From contig NZ_NDYP01000001.1 in the NCBI RefSeq assembly GCF_002165775.1, positions 118,545 to 182,544 on the forward strand: a stretch of 64,000 nt of DNA. The letters run 5' to 3'. This document shows positions 27,120 through 35,504 of this stretch, one piece after another (the first letter of the stretch is position 1; each line of letters opens with the position of its first letter). Under the pieces are notes generated by a model. It saw only the letters and a list, made by a program, of their open reading frames with translations. It did no database searches and was not told the origin of the DNA. The stretch is from Campylobacter concisus. Lineage in GTDB: Bacteria > Campylobacterota > Campylobacteria > Campylobacterales > Campylobacteraceae. Both the position numbers and the translations under genes were made by a program.

Positions 27120-28088
27120 ATGCTAATCGATAAATATGGTCGGGTTGTTGATTATTTAAGGATTTCTGTAACTCAGCGTTGCAACTTTAGGTGTAGGTAT
27201 TGTATGCCTACAACGCCATTTAGCTGGACGCCAAGGGAGAATTTATTAACCTTTGAAGAGCTATTTTTATTTGTAAAAGTGGCTATCGATGAAGGTATAA
27301 AAAAGATAAGAATTACTGGTGGCGAACCGCTTGTACGTAAGGATTTGGACGTTTTTATAAAGATGATAAGTGATTATAATCCAGACATCGATCTAGCACT
27401 TACTACAAATGGCTATATGCTTTCACACTTTGCCAAAAGGTTAAAAGACGCTGGACTAAAACGCATAAATATGTCACTTGATACACTAAATGAGCAAAAG
27501 GCTAAATTTATCGCACAAAAAAGCGTTTTACACGAAGTTTTAGCTGGCTTTGAAGCAGCTCATGATGCTGGATTAAAGGTAAAAATAAACACTGTCGCAC
27601 TAAAAGGCGTAAATGATGATGAGCTTATAAATTTGCTCGAGTTTGCTAAATTTAGAGATTCTCAGATTAGATTTATTGAGTATATGGAAAATTCACACGC
27701 TAAAGATGATTTAAAAGGGCTAAGTAGCGATGAAATTTTAAAAATCATCTCACAAAAATATAATGTCACAAAAGATGGAAAACTACTAAATGCGCCTGCG
27801 TCTATTTATAGACTTGATGATGGTTATAAATTTGGTATCATTGATCCGCACAAGCACGATTTTTGCGAGAGTTGCAACCGTATCAGGCTAAGTGCTGAAG
27901 GACTTTTGATACCTTGCCTTTACTTTGAAGAAGCTCTTAGCATCAAAAAAGCGGTTGAAAAAGGTGATATCGTAGCTGCAAGTGAAATTTTAAGGCAAGT
28001 GCTAGCAAACAAACCAAAAGAGAACAAATGGGCGATAGGTGCTAGCAATGAAACCTCTTCGCGTGCCTTTTATCAAACTGGTGGTTGA
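27120..28088 (+). CDS. moaA: GTP 3',8-cyclase MoaA
   Basis: 322-residue radical-SAM enzyme that makes the first molybdopterin intermediate from GTP. The SAM cluster motif is C21, C25, C28 (CNFRCRYC). [12 protein letters not shown] at about 63-74 is the SAM-binding GGEP element. The second cluster is formed by [12 protein letters not shown] and a later Cys in LLIPC. The C-terminus ends in the conserved Gly-Gly needed for activation of catalysis. Full length. The ribosome binding site AAGAAGG lies in a possible leader hairpin. queE starts inside its stop codon. Confidence 0.95.
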   Translation: MLIDKYGRVVDYLRISVTQRCNFRCRYCMPTTPFSWTPRENLLTFEELFLFVKVAIDEGIKKIRITGGEPLVRKDLDVFIKMISDYNPDIDLALTTNGYMLSHFAKRLKDAGLKRINMSLDTLNEQKAKFIAQKSVLHEVLAGFEAAHDAGLKVKINTVALKGVNDDELINLLEFAKFRDSQIRFIEYMENSHAKDDLKGLSSDEILKIISQKYNVTKDGKLLNAPASIYRLDDGYKFGIIDPHKHDFCESCNRIRLSAEGLLIPCLYFEEALSIKKAVEKGDIVAASEILRQVLANKPKENKWAIGASNETSSRAFYQTGG

Positions 28089-28843
28089 TGAGCAAAGAGC
28101 TAGAGCTAGTTGAGGCGTTTTTAAGTATCCAAGGCGAGGGGGCTTACCAAGGCAGACTCGCTATATTTTTACGCTTTTTAGGTTGCAATCTAAACTGCTC
28201 TGGCTTTGGCGTGCAAAAAAAGTCTTTAAAAACCGGCGAAAGCTTACTAGGATGTGACAGTATAAGGGCTGTTTTTAAAGGGCATTTTAATTATAAAATT
28301 TACAGTGTAGATGAAATTTTAGGTTTAGTTAATAACCTATGCAAAGGCTTAATGCAAAAACCGATCATTGTTTTGACCGGTGGTGAACCGCTCATTTGGC
28401 ATGAAAATGAAAATTTTATAAATTTGGTAAAGAAATTGCTTGAAGATTATGAAGTGCATTTTGAGACGAATGGCACTATCTTAATTGATTTTGCTAAATA
28501 TGAAATTTATAAAAAATGCCATTTTGCACTTGGTGTAAAGCTAGCAAATAGCGGAGTTAATGAGCAAAAACGTATAAATTTAGACGCTATTTTGGCTATT
28601 AAAAATAATGCAAGAAGTAGCTTTTTAAAATTTGTCCTCTCGCACTTTAACAAAAGTGAGTTGGATGAGATTATAAATATAAAAAATCAAGTTGATTTGC
28701 CAGTTTGGTGTATGGCAATAGGAGCGAATAGAGCTGAGCTAAACGAAAATGCTTTAAAAACAGCAGAATTTGCTATAAAGTATGGATTTAACTACTCAGA
28801 GCGTATCCACATCAGGCTTTGGAGCGATAAAGAAGGTGTTTGA
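28088..28843 (+). CDS. queE: 7-carboxy-7-deazaguanine synthase QueE
   Basis: 251-residue radical-SAM enzyme of queuosine/preQ0 synthesis that converts carboxytetrahydropterin to 7-carboxy-7-deazaguanine. It shows SIQGEGAYQGRLAIFLRFLGCN at the N-terminus and VLTGGEPLI at about 95-103. The three cluster cysteines appear to be C33, C37 and C56, so the last spacing is 18 residues instead of 2. This insertion may be usual in Campylobacterota. I placed the start at the ATG at 28088, overlapping the moaA stop as TGATG. It is coupled to queD downstream in the same manner. Confidence 0.88.
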   Translation: MSKELELVEAFLSIQGEGAYQGRLAIFLRFLGCNLNCSGFGVQKKSLKTGESLLGCDSIRAVFKGHFNYKIYSVDEILGLVNNLCKGLMQKPIIVLTGGEPLIWHENENFINLVKKLLEDYEVHFETNGTILIDFAKYEIYKKCHFALGVKLANSGVNEQKRINLDAILAIKNNARSSFLKFVLSHFNKSELDEIINIKNQVDLPVWCMAIGANRAELNENALKTAEFAIKYGFNYSERIHIRLWSDKEGV

Positions 28844-29424
28844 TGATTATTAGAAAGCTTTTTAGATTTGAAAATGCACATATTGTGAGATTTTGCAGCT
28901 CAAAGCGTTGCAGAACTAGCATCCACGGGCACAGCTATGTGGCTGAAATTTTACTTAGCTCAAATTTTCTTGATAATGCCGGCATGGTCTATGATTTTGG
29001 CTTAATGAAGCAAAATATAAAAACGATCATTGATAGTTTTGATCACGCTACGACAATATTTTCAGGCGATAATGATGAATATAAAAATGATCTAAAAAAG
29101 CACTCGGCAAGATGGATCGAGATCTCGCTAAATCCAAGTGCAGAGCAGTTTTGCCGCATATTTTTTGTACTCATAGAAAGACTACTTGAGCTTAGCGTGA
29201 TGAACAACGGTGAGCGTGAAGTGAAGCTTCATAGCATTATCGTGCATGAGACTGATACAGGCTATGCACAGTGCTTTAAAGAGGACTCCGCAAATGCGCA
29301 AATGGGCGAGATAAAGCTAGATGAGATCAAATTTTCAGACGCTATCATAGAAGAGTGGGAAGATAAAAATTTATTCGAGAAAATGAAAAATAGGTTAAAA
29401 ATAGAAATTCCAAAGGACGTTTGA
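28843..29424 (+). CDS. queD: 6-carboxy-5,6,7,8-tetrahydropterin synthase QueD
   Basis: 193-residue member of the PTPS/QueD family, acting just before QueE in deazaguanine synthesis. Zinc ligands are H13, H28 and H30 (FENAHIV and IHGHSY). The catalytic Cys is C23, in the CxxxxHGH pattern of QueD. DHATTI and the later HETDTGYAQ Glu motif are present. It is longer than E. coli QueD (about 120 residues) because of an insertion in the middle and a C-terminal extension. The start is the ATG in TGATG overlapping the queE stop. Confidence 0.9.
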   Translation: MIIRKLFRFENAHIVRFCSSKRCRTSIHGHSYVAEILLSSNFLDNAGMVYDFGLMKQNIKTIIDSFDHATTIFSGDNDEYKNDLKKHSARWIEISLNPSAEQFCRIFFVLIERLLELSVMNNGEREVKLHSIIVHETDTGYAQCFKEDSANAQMGEIKLDEIKFSDAIIEEWEDKNLFEKMKNRLKIEIPKDV

Positions 29425-29627
29425 TGAAAAAAATTATAACTTCTTTTTTATTTATAGCTGGTCTATTTGTGGGTTGTGGAGATAAAGATGAGGCTAAAAA
29501 TGATATTAGCGAGCCAGTACCGAGTGATGTGACCATAGCTCAACCAGACGCAAATGTCACAATCGATGAACAACTCCCGCCTGAGCCAGTCGTCGAAGAG
29601 AACGAGCCTTCTAAAGAGAAGAAATGA
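29424..29627 (+). CDS. Small lipoprotein, hypothetical
   Basis: 67 residues. The signal peptide (KKIITSFLFIAGLFVGCG) has a lipobox, with lipidation at about Cys18. The mature part is short, acidic and Pro/Glu-rich, probably unstructured, and ends EENEPSKEKK. No heme or metal motif. The start ATG overlaps the queD stop as TGATG, and the gene's own stop overlaps the next start by 4 nt. It belongs to the moaA-queE-queD transcript by position. Confidence 0.7.
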   Translation: MKKIITSFLFIAGLFVGCGDKDEAKNDISEPVPSDVTIAQPDANVTIDEQLPPEPVVEENEPSKEKK

Positions 29628-30025
29628 ACGAACATCTCTCCTCGCTTTTTGCATATACTTTGCCTTTTCATGTGATATTTTTTTATGCACTAGTTGCCTG
29701 TAATATACTTTATTTAATACTTACTCAGTTTAGCAGCAATAGTAAAAACTATGTGCTTCGTATAAGATATTTTTTACCGATTTATCATATGTTACTTAGT
29801 TTTCTTGTGCTAACCGGACTTATTTTATGGGCGTATTACGGATATGAGTTTAAATTTAATGCTATAAAAATGTTAATTATCTTAATACTTTTAATCGTAC
29901 TTAGTGCCATAGGTTTTAAAAGGCTAAAAATTTATGCAGCTAATGACGATTTAGAAAAATTTAAAAAATTTGCCCTTATTAAGGGATTTTGTGATCTTGT
30001 TTTAGTTATAGTTGCAGGGATTTAG
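29624..30025 (+). CDS. Four-helix membrane protein, hypothetical
   Basis: 133 residues with four hydrophobic helices (about 12-32, 48-68, 80-98 and 115-132). Short charged loops separate them, and Tyr/Phe and two Cys occur in helix 1. No family recognised with confidence. It overlaps the preceding lipoprotein gene by 4 nt (ATGA) and is followed immediately by rsmE, with no gap between the TAG stop and the ATG. Confidence 0.7.
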   Translation: MNEHLSSLFAYTLPFHVIFFYALVACNILYLILTQFSSNSKNYVLRIRYFLPIYHMLLSFLVLTGLILWAYYGYEFKFNAIKMLIILILLIVLSAIGFKRLKIYAANDDLEKFKKFALIKGFCDLVLVIVAGI

Positions 30026-30682
30026 ATGAAATTTTTATATGATAAAAATGCAGGTAATGAAAACTTAAAGATAGTAAATGAAGCTTTTTTGCACCTAAAA
30101 GCTAGAAGAATGCAAGCTGGTGAGCGAATAAGTGTTAGAAATTTACGAGACTTCAAAGAGTATATTTATGAAATTGATGAGATTGATAGGCGAAGTGCGA
30201 GCTTAAGTCTTGTCTTTGCCAGCTCAAATGGCGAGCAAAAATTCGACTTTACGATCGCTTGGGCTGTTGTAGATCCAAAGACTATTGAAAAAACACTGCC
30301 GTTTTTAAATGAGATAGGTGTTGGCAAAATCGCATTTGTTTACACGAAATTTTCTCAAGCAAATTTTAAGATAGATATCGAAAGGCTAAACTATATAAAT
30401 GCACTTTCATGTGAGCAGTGCGGACGAACGTCGCTAATGGAATTTGAAATTTATAAAAACTTAGATGAGCTGATGAGCGTTTATAAAAATGTCTCAGCTA
30501 TAAATTTTGGCGGTAAAAATTTAAATGAAAAAAGAGATGATGAAATTTTAATAATAGGTCCAGAGGGTGGATTTAGCGAGGATGAGACGGCTAAATTTAA
30601 AAATAGCTACTGCCTAAATACTAAAAACATTTTAAGATCACAGACCGCGGTTATCTCAGTGGCTGCAAAATTCCTGGCTTAA
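30026..30682 (+). CDS. rsmE: 16S rRNA (uracil-1498-N3)-methyltransferase RsmE
   Basis: 218-residue SPOUT-class methyltransferase modifying U1498 of 16S rRNA. The N-terminal PUA-like beta domain (HLKARRMQAGERISV) is followed by the SPOUT fold. Its signature elements are EQCGRTS at about 131-137, IIGPEGGFSEDE at about 173-184 and LNTKNILRSQTAVI near the C-terminus, which form the deep trefoil knot and SAM pocket. Slightly shorter than the E. coli enzyme (243), which is normal for Campylobacter. Confidence 0.93.
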   Translation: MKFLYDKNAGNENLKIVNEAFLHLKARRMQAGERISVRNLRDFKEYIYEIDEIDRRSASLSLVFASSNGEQKFDFTIAWAVVDPKTIEKTLPFLNEIGVGKIAFVYTKFSQANFKIDIERLNYINALSCEQCGRTSLMEFEIYKNLDELMSVYKNVSAINFGGKNLNEKRDDEILIIGPEGGFSEDETAKFKNSYCLNTKNILRSQTAVISVAAKFLA

Positions 30683-30709
30683 TTTATTTGATTTTTAGAT
30701 TTCTTTTTA

Positions 30710-30715
30710 TATAAT
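30710..30715 (+). promoter_or_regulatory. Predicted -10 box for rpmE
   Basis: TATAAT after a run of T, about 50 nt before the rpmE start. Confidence 0.5.
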
Positions 30716-30765
30716 CAGCAACTTTTAATGTAGATAATTAGCCCAAAAATAATAAAGGAAAAATG

Positions 30766-30966
30766 ATGAAAAAAGATATCCATCCAGAATACGTAGATTG
30801 CACTGTAACTTGTGCTTGCGGAAACACTTTTAAAACAAAGTCAAACAAAAGCGAGATCAGAATTGACATTTGCGACAAGTGCCACCCATTTTTCACAGGC
30901 AGCGAAAAGATAGTTGATAGTGCTGGCCGTGTTGAGAAATTTAAGAAAAAATACGCTCAAAAATAA
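30766..30966 (+). CDS. rpmE: 50S ribosomal protein L31, zinc-binding form
   Basis: 66-residue large-subunit protein. It has the zinc-binding C+ form, with the four ligands at about C16, C18, C36 and C39 (CACG and CDKC). Two ATGs stand in tandem; I chose the second because MKKDIHPEY is the conserved N-terminus and AAAGGA is then 9-10 nt away. rsmI starts 3 nt after the stop. Confidence 0.95.
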
Positions 30967-30969
30967 GCC

Positions 30970-31785
30970 TTGCTCTACTTTATTCCTACTCCAATAGGAA
31001 ATTTAGAAGATATCTCGCTTCGTGCGATTAGAATTTTGCGTGAATGCGAGATAGCTATTTGCGAAGATACAAGAGTCTGTAAAAGTCTTATAAACCTGCT
31101 AAATGAACGCTTTGACGCAAGTATAAATATTTCAAAATTTATTCCACTTCACACCCATAACGAAGATGACTTTTTCACAAATTTAAGTGATGATTTTTTT
31201 AGCAGAAATGTAGCCTACATGAGCGATGCTGGTATGCCAGGTATCAGCGATCCAGGCGTTAGCCTAGTAAGATACGCTCAAAAAAATAACATTGAATATG
31301 AGATTTTAAGTGGAGCAAATGCCGCACTTTTAAGTGTAGTCGCAAGTGGACTTTGTGATAAGGAATTTGTCTTTTTGGGCTTTTTGCCAAACACTGGTAG
31401 AGATAGAGTCCTCGCTATCCAAAATGCTCTAAATTTAGCTTATCCAGCCGTTATTTACGAAAGCCCAAAACGCATACTAGGCTTAGTACAAAGTATCACA
31501 AATCTAGAACCTGAGAGAGAAATTTTTGCCATAAAAGAGGCTACAAAAAAATTTGAGACTAAATTTAAGGATAGAGCCAAAAATTTAGTCCAAATTTTAG
31601 AAAAAGCAAATTTAAGTGGAGAGTGGGCGATTGTCATCTCAAAAAGTGACAAAACAGCCACTCAAAATATCACAAAAGATGAGATACTTTCGCTTGATCT
31701 TGCTCCAAAAGTAAAAGCAAAATTGCTTAACAAAATAACTGGAGAAGATGTAAAAAAGATATATGATGAGCTTACGAAAGCTTAA
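30970..31785 (+). CDS. rsmI: 16S rRNA (cytidine-1402-2'-O)-methyltransferase RsmI
   Basis: 271 residues, TTG start. It methylates the ribose of C1402 in the decoding centre. It begins LYFIPTPIGNLEDISLRAIRIL and contains CEDTRVCKSL (about 36-45), PLHTHNE, MSDAGMPGISDPG (about 84-96), and YESPKRILGLV (about 164-174), all RsmI signatures of the tetrapyrrole-methylase-like fold. It follows rpmE so closely that translation is probably coupled. Confidence 0.93.
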   Translation: MLYFIPTPIGNLEDISLRAIRILRECEIAICEDTRVCKSLINLLNERFDASINISKFIPLHTHNEDDFFTNLSDDFFSRNVAYMSDAGMPGISDPGVSLVRYAQKNNIEYEILSGANAALLSVVASGLCDKEFVFLGFLPNTGRDRVLAIQNALNLAYPAVIYESPKRILGLVQSITNLEPEREIFAIKEATKKFETKFKDRAKNLVQILEKANLSGEWAIVISKSDKTATQNITKDEILSLDLAPKVKAKLLNKITGEDVKKIYDELTKA

Positions 31786-31895
31786 ATTATAGGCTACAAA
31801 ACTACTAGTGACACTAAAACGAAAGTGCAAAATTTACTCTAGCTACATACAAAAATAAGTTAAATTTTAATTGACTTTAGCTACCATAGGTTACC

Positions 31896-32576
31896 ATGAT
31901 AATATACGGAAAACAACTATTTTTACATATTTTGAACAAGCGACCACAGATACTAGAAGAGATATATCTCTCAAAAGAGTGTGACAAAAAACTCTTCTCT
32001 AAAATTTGTGGCACAGGCAAAAAAATCATCCGCGTGGATAATCAAAAAGCACAGTCTTTAGCTCGCGGTGGGAATCATCAAGGTTTTTTAGCGAATGTTA
32101 GTGAGTTTGAATTTTCAGACATTGCTGAGCTTAAAAAGCTAAATTTTATCGCTATTCTTTATGGTATAAGCGATGTTGGCAATATCGGTGCTATCGCTAG
32201 AAGTGCCTATGCTCTAGGCTGCGAAGGTCTTGTGATAGTGGCAAAAAGTATAAATATGCAAGGCGTTTTAAGATCAAGTAGTGGTGCTGCTTATGAGATA
32301 CCAATAGCGATTTTTGAAGATGGGCTTAGTTTATTAAATGAACTAAAGCAATTTGGTTTTAAAATTTATGCAACCGCAAGTAATGGTAAAAACGTAAAAG
32401 AGATGAAGTTTGCCGGTAAAAGAGCTTTGGTGATGGGCTCAGAGGGCGAAGGCATACCGCAAAAGGCTCTAGCGAAGTGTGATGAGTGTATTGGTATAAA
32501 GTTAAAAGAGGGCTGGGACTCCTTAAATGTAAGTGCAGCTTTTGCAATAATTTGTGACAGGATGATATATGAATGA
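31896..32576 (+). CDS. rlmB: 23S rRNA 2'-O-methyltransferase, TrmH/RlmB family
   Basis: 226 residues of the SpoU/TrmH group. The N-terminal substrate-binding domain (IYGKQLFLHILNKRPQILEEIYLS) precedes the SPOUT domain. The three motifs are visible: VGNIGAIARSAYALG (motif I, about 95-109), LVMGSEGEGIPQKA (motif II, about 171-184), and IKLKEGWDSLNVSAAFAII (motif III, about 193-211). The length and N-terminal domain favour RlmB, acting on G2251 of 23S rRNA, over a tRNA enzyme. About 110 bp separate it from rsmI; no clear promoter was found there. Confidence 0.88.
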   Translation: MIIYGKQLFLHILNKRPQILEEIYLSKECDKKLFSKICGTGKKIIRVDNQKAQSLARGGNHQGFLANVSEFEFSDIAELKKLNFIAILYGISDVGNIGAIARSAYALGCEGLVIVAKSINMQGVLRSSSGAAYEIPIAIFEDGLSLLNELKQFGFKIYATASNGKNVKEMKFAGKRALVMGSEGEGIPQKALAKCDECIGIKLKEGWDSLNVSAAFAIICDRMIYE

Positions 32577-33510
32577 ATTAGAGAATTTAAAAGAGATAGG
32601 TTTAAAGGAAATTTCACGTAAAACGCATATTGAGCCTACATTTTTACAATATATTTTTGATAAAAATTTTGAAAAATTATCACGTTTAAATATTAGGGGC
32701 TATGCCAAGATTTTGCAACGTGAATATGATGTTGATTTGAGCGAGTTGCTCGCTGAATATGATGCCTTTATGCAAGAAAATACTCCAGATGAGAGTCACA
32801 AAACTAAAGTTACTCCAAAAATTTCTTCTTACACTCCAAAAGATATTACCATACAAAAACAAAGCGGTAGTGGCGGTGCTGGATTTTTATTTTGGCTCAT
32901 CATTTTAGCTATTATCGCTGGTGGGGCATATCATTTTGATGCTTACAAATATATCGAGAATTTTTTATCATTTTTAAATGATGAGAATAAAAGCGTGAGC
33001 TATTCGCAGTCAAGCATAGTAAATGAGGTGAAGAAAAATATCATCGATACAAATATCACCATCTCTCAAAATAGCCCTAAAATAGAAGAAAACATATCAA
33101 GCGTAAAAATTTCAGCTCCAGTTGAGCAAAATGTGACAACAAGTCCTGCAAACATGGAGCAAAATGCTGTGAAGCCAAGCATGACAGCTCAGTCAGCTCC
33201 TAAGATAGAGCAAAACATTACAAAGCCACTAAATGAGGCAGTCATTACACCAAAACAACGCGTCTGGATAGGCATCATTAATCTTGAAAATGGTCAAAAA
33301 GTATCAAACGACACAAGCAAAAGCATAAATATAAATTTAGACCAAAGGCAGCTCGTAGTTTGTGGAAATGGTAACATTGAGCTAAAGATCGGCGATAAGG
33401 TAACAAAATATAATCCAAGTCGTCCAGCTAGGTTTTTAGTAGAAAATGGAGAGATGAAATTTGTGAGCTATGATGAGTTCGTAGAACTTAATAAGGGCAA
33501 ATCTTGGTAA
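32569..33510 (+). CDS. RodZ-like single-pass membrane protein
   Basis: 313 residues. About 1-65 is a helix-turn-helix-like cytoplasmic domain (LKEISRKTHIEPTFLQYIFD, then RLNIRGYAKILQREYDVDLSELL) of the RodZ/Xre type. A Lys/Thr-rich linker follows, then one transmembrane helix (FLFWLIILAIIAGGAYHF, about 104-122). Next is a long Asn/Ser/Glu linker with repeated EQN and PKIEQN motifs. The beta-rich periplasmic C-terminus (about 220-313) resembles the DUF4115 domain of RodZ. RodZ connects MreB to the cell wall machinery, so a role in cell shape is possible. mreB is far away at 59998. It overlaps the rlmB end by 8 nt. Confidence 0.65.
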   Translation: MNELENLKEIGLKEISRKTHIEPTFLQYIFDKNFEKLSRLNIRGYAKILQREYDVDLSELLAEYDAFMQENTPDESHKTKVTPKISSYTPKDITIQKQSGSGGAGFLFWLIILAIIAGGAYHFDAYKYIENFLSFLNDENKSVSYSQSSIVNEVKKNIIDTNITISQNSPKIEENISSVKISAPVEQNVTTSPANMEQNAVKPSMTAQSAPKIEQNITKPLNEAVITPKQRVWIGIINLENGQKVSNDTSKSININLDQRQLVVCGNGNIELKIGDKVTKYNPSRPARFLVENGEMKFVSYDEFVELNKGKSW

Positions 33511-34286
33511 GAAAAATAGCGATTTTCACCGCTTTTAGTGTATTTGCCTATGCTTTTAGCTTACAAACTAGTGCAAGTGCTTTAAGCAATGTTGAAAATG
33601 TGCAAATTTCTTTAGAAAATTTAGACCAAAATGGCTCACTCAATGTCAATGAGCTAGTATCAAGATTAAAACAAAACTCGAGTTACGATAGCATTTCATT
33701 TGGCTCAAATAGTTTGAATTTAAAATTTATAAGTGAGCAAAAGGCTCCTTCTACATTATTTGTAAAATCAATAAATTCAACTCTAGACGATGCCAACATA
33801 AGTATTTCAAGGATAAATTCTCTAAAAAATGGAGATCAAATTTCTTATGGAATTTCAGCCATAAAAAATGGCGGAATAGATCCAAGCTTATTAAGCTTAG
33901 CACTTAGTCAAAGCGGTTTTAAAATTTTAGGATTTGATAGAGTTGATGGGAATTTGGAGATATTTTTAGATGCTCAGAATATGATTCTTAAGGCTGCAAA
34001 GGTAAATTTTGACGAAGAGACACCACTTTTAAAAAGCGGTGGTACTTATTTTGTTGATGTTGAGGGTGCAAGTAGTCTGGATATCGCGTCAAAAGAGTCA
34101 AATAGATGGATGCCACTTGTTAGGATTTATGATAAAAATTTAAATCAGATTGACTCTATAAAAGAGGAGCAAGCAAAAACTACCGTTTCTATAAATTTAG
34201 CAATAGGTGCAAAATACGCATTAATTAGCGACAATGTTGATATAAATAATATAAAAAATGAGATAATTATCAAGCTTATAAAATAG
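33504..34286 (+). CDS. Exported hypothetical protein
   Basis: 260 residues from a TTG start overlapping the preceding gene's stop. The N-terminus has a cleavable signal peptide (IAIFTAFSVFAYAFS, cut near residue 16-20). The mature protein is beta-rich with many Asn/Ser, without cysteines or known motifs. It is co-transcribed with the RodZ-like protein and precedes the aminotransferase gene by 9 nt. I do not recognise a family; a periplasmic partner of the RodZ-like protein is possible. Confidence 0.65.
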   Translation: MVRKIAIFTAFSVFAYAFSLQTSASALSNVENVQISLENLDQNGSLNVNELVSRLKQNSSYDSISFGSNSLNLKFISEQKAPSTLFVKSINSTLDDANISISRINSLKNGDQISYGISAIKNGGIDPSLLSLALSQSGFKILGFDRVDGNLEIFLDAQNMILKAAKVNFDEETPLLKSGGTYFVDVEGASSLDIASKESNRWMPLVRIYDKNLNQIDSIKEEQAKTTVSINLAIGAKYALISDNVDINNIKNEIIIKLIK

Positions 34287-34295
34287 GAGTAAGCA

Positions 34296-35504
34296 GTGTT
34301 TGATGAGATAAGATTTAATACAATTGAGCGTTTACCAAACTACGTTTTTGCCGAAGTAAATGCAATAAAAATGGCTGCACGAAGAGCTGGCGAGGACATC
34401 ATCGACTTTTCTATGGGTAATCCTGAGGGCAGAACACCACAGCACATCGTCGATAAACTATGCGAAAGCGCGCAAAAGGACAAGACTCACGGCTACTCAG
34501 CCAGTGCTGGAATTTACAAGCTCCGCCTTGCCATTTGCAACTGGTACAAAAGAAAATACGGCGTAAATTTAGACCCAGATACCGAAGCAGTCGCTACGAT
34601 GGGTAGCAAAGAGGGCTTTGTTCACTTAGCTCAAGCCGTGATAAACCCAGGCGATGTGGCTATCGTGCCTGATCCTGCTTATCCGATACACACGCAAGCG
34701 TTTTTATTTGCTGGCGGAAGTGTCGCAAAGATGCCACTTCACTACAATGATAAATTTGAGCTAGATGAGAATAAATTTTTTGAAAATTTGATCCAAACTA
34801 TACACGCAAGCTCACCAAAGCCAAAATACGTAGTCGTAAATTTCCCTCACAATCCAACGACCGTGACAGTGCAAAAGAGCTTTTACGAGCGCCTTGTAAG
34901 TATTGCAAAACAAGAGAGATTTTACGTTATCTCTGACATCGCCTACGCGGATCTTACATTTGATGGCTACAAAACGCCAAGTATCTTTGAGGTTGATGGT
35001 GCAAAAGACGTTGCAGTCGAGTGCTACACACTTTCAAAAAGCTACAATATGGCTGGCTGGAGAGTTGGCTTTATGTGCGGAAATAAAAGACTTTGCGCCG
35101 CACTTAAAAAGATAAAATCATGGGTTGATTACGGCATGTTTACGCCGATACAGGTGGCTGCCACAGTCGCACTTGACGGCGATCAAAGCTGTGTTGAAGA
35201 GATACGCCAAATTTATGAAAAAAGAAGAGATGTGATGATAGAGGCCTTTGCTCAGGCTGGTTGGGAGCTTAAAAAACCAAGCTCAAGTATGTTTATCTGG
35301 GCGAAACTTCCGCCAAAGGTTAGCCATCTGGGCAGCCTTGAGTTTTCAAAGCAGCTTCTTACAAAGGCATCAGTTGCAGTTAGCCCTGGTATCGGTTTTG
35401 GCGAGGGCGGAAATGACTATGTGCGTCTAGCTCTTATCGAAAACGAAAATAGAATAAGACAAGCAGCAAGAAATATAAAAAAATATTTGAAAGAATTTGA
35501 ATGA
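34296..35504 (+). CDS. PLP-dependent class I/II aminotransferase
   Basis: 402 residues, GTG start with AGGAG 6 nt upstream. Fold type I aminotransferase: SMGNPEGRTPQHIVDKL near 40, GSKEGFVHLAQAV near 108, NFPHNPTT near 187, and the PLP lysine in YTLSKSYNMAGWRVGF near 248. This is the group annotated as LL-diaminopimelate aminotransferase or alanine aminotransferase AlaC-like. In Campylobacter it lies directly before hom, as here, suggesting a role in aspartate-family or methionine/threonine metabolism. The exact amino acid substrate cannot be read from sequence. It overlaps hom by 4 nt. Confidence 0.88.
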   Translation: MFDEIRFNTIERLPNYVFAEVNAIKMAARRAGEDIIDFSMGNPEGRTPQHIVDKLCESAQKDKTHGYSASAGIYKLRLAICNWYKRKYGVNLDPDTEAVATMGSKEGFVHLAQAVINPGDVAIVPDPAYPIHTQAFLFAGGSVAKMPLHYNDKFELDENKFFENLIQTIHASSPKPKYVVVNFPHNPTTVTVQKSFYERLVSIAKQERFYVISDIAYADLTFDGYKTPSIFEVDGAKDVAVECYTLSKSYNMAGWRVGFMCGNKRLCAALKKIKSWVDYGMFTPIQVAATVALDGDQSCVEEIRQIYEKRRDVMIEAFAQAGWELKKPSSSMFIWAKLPPKVSHLGSLEFSKQLLTKASVAVSPGIGFGEGGNDYVRLALIENENRIRQAARNIKKYLKEFE

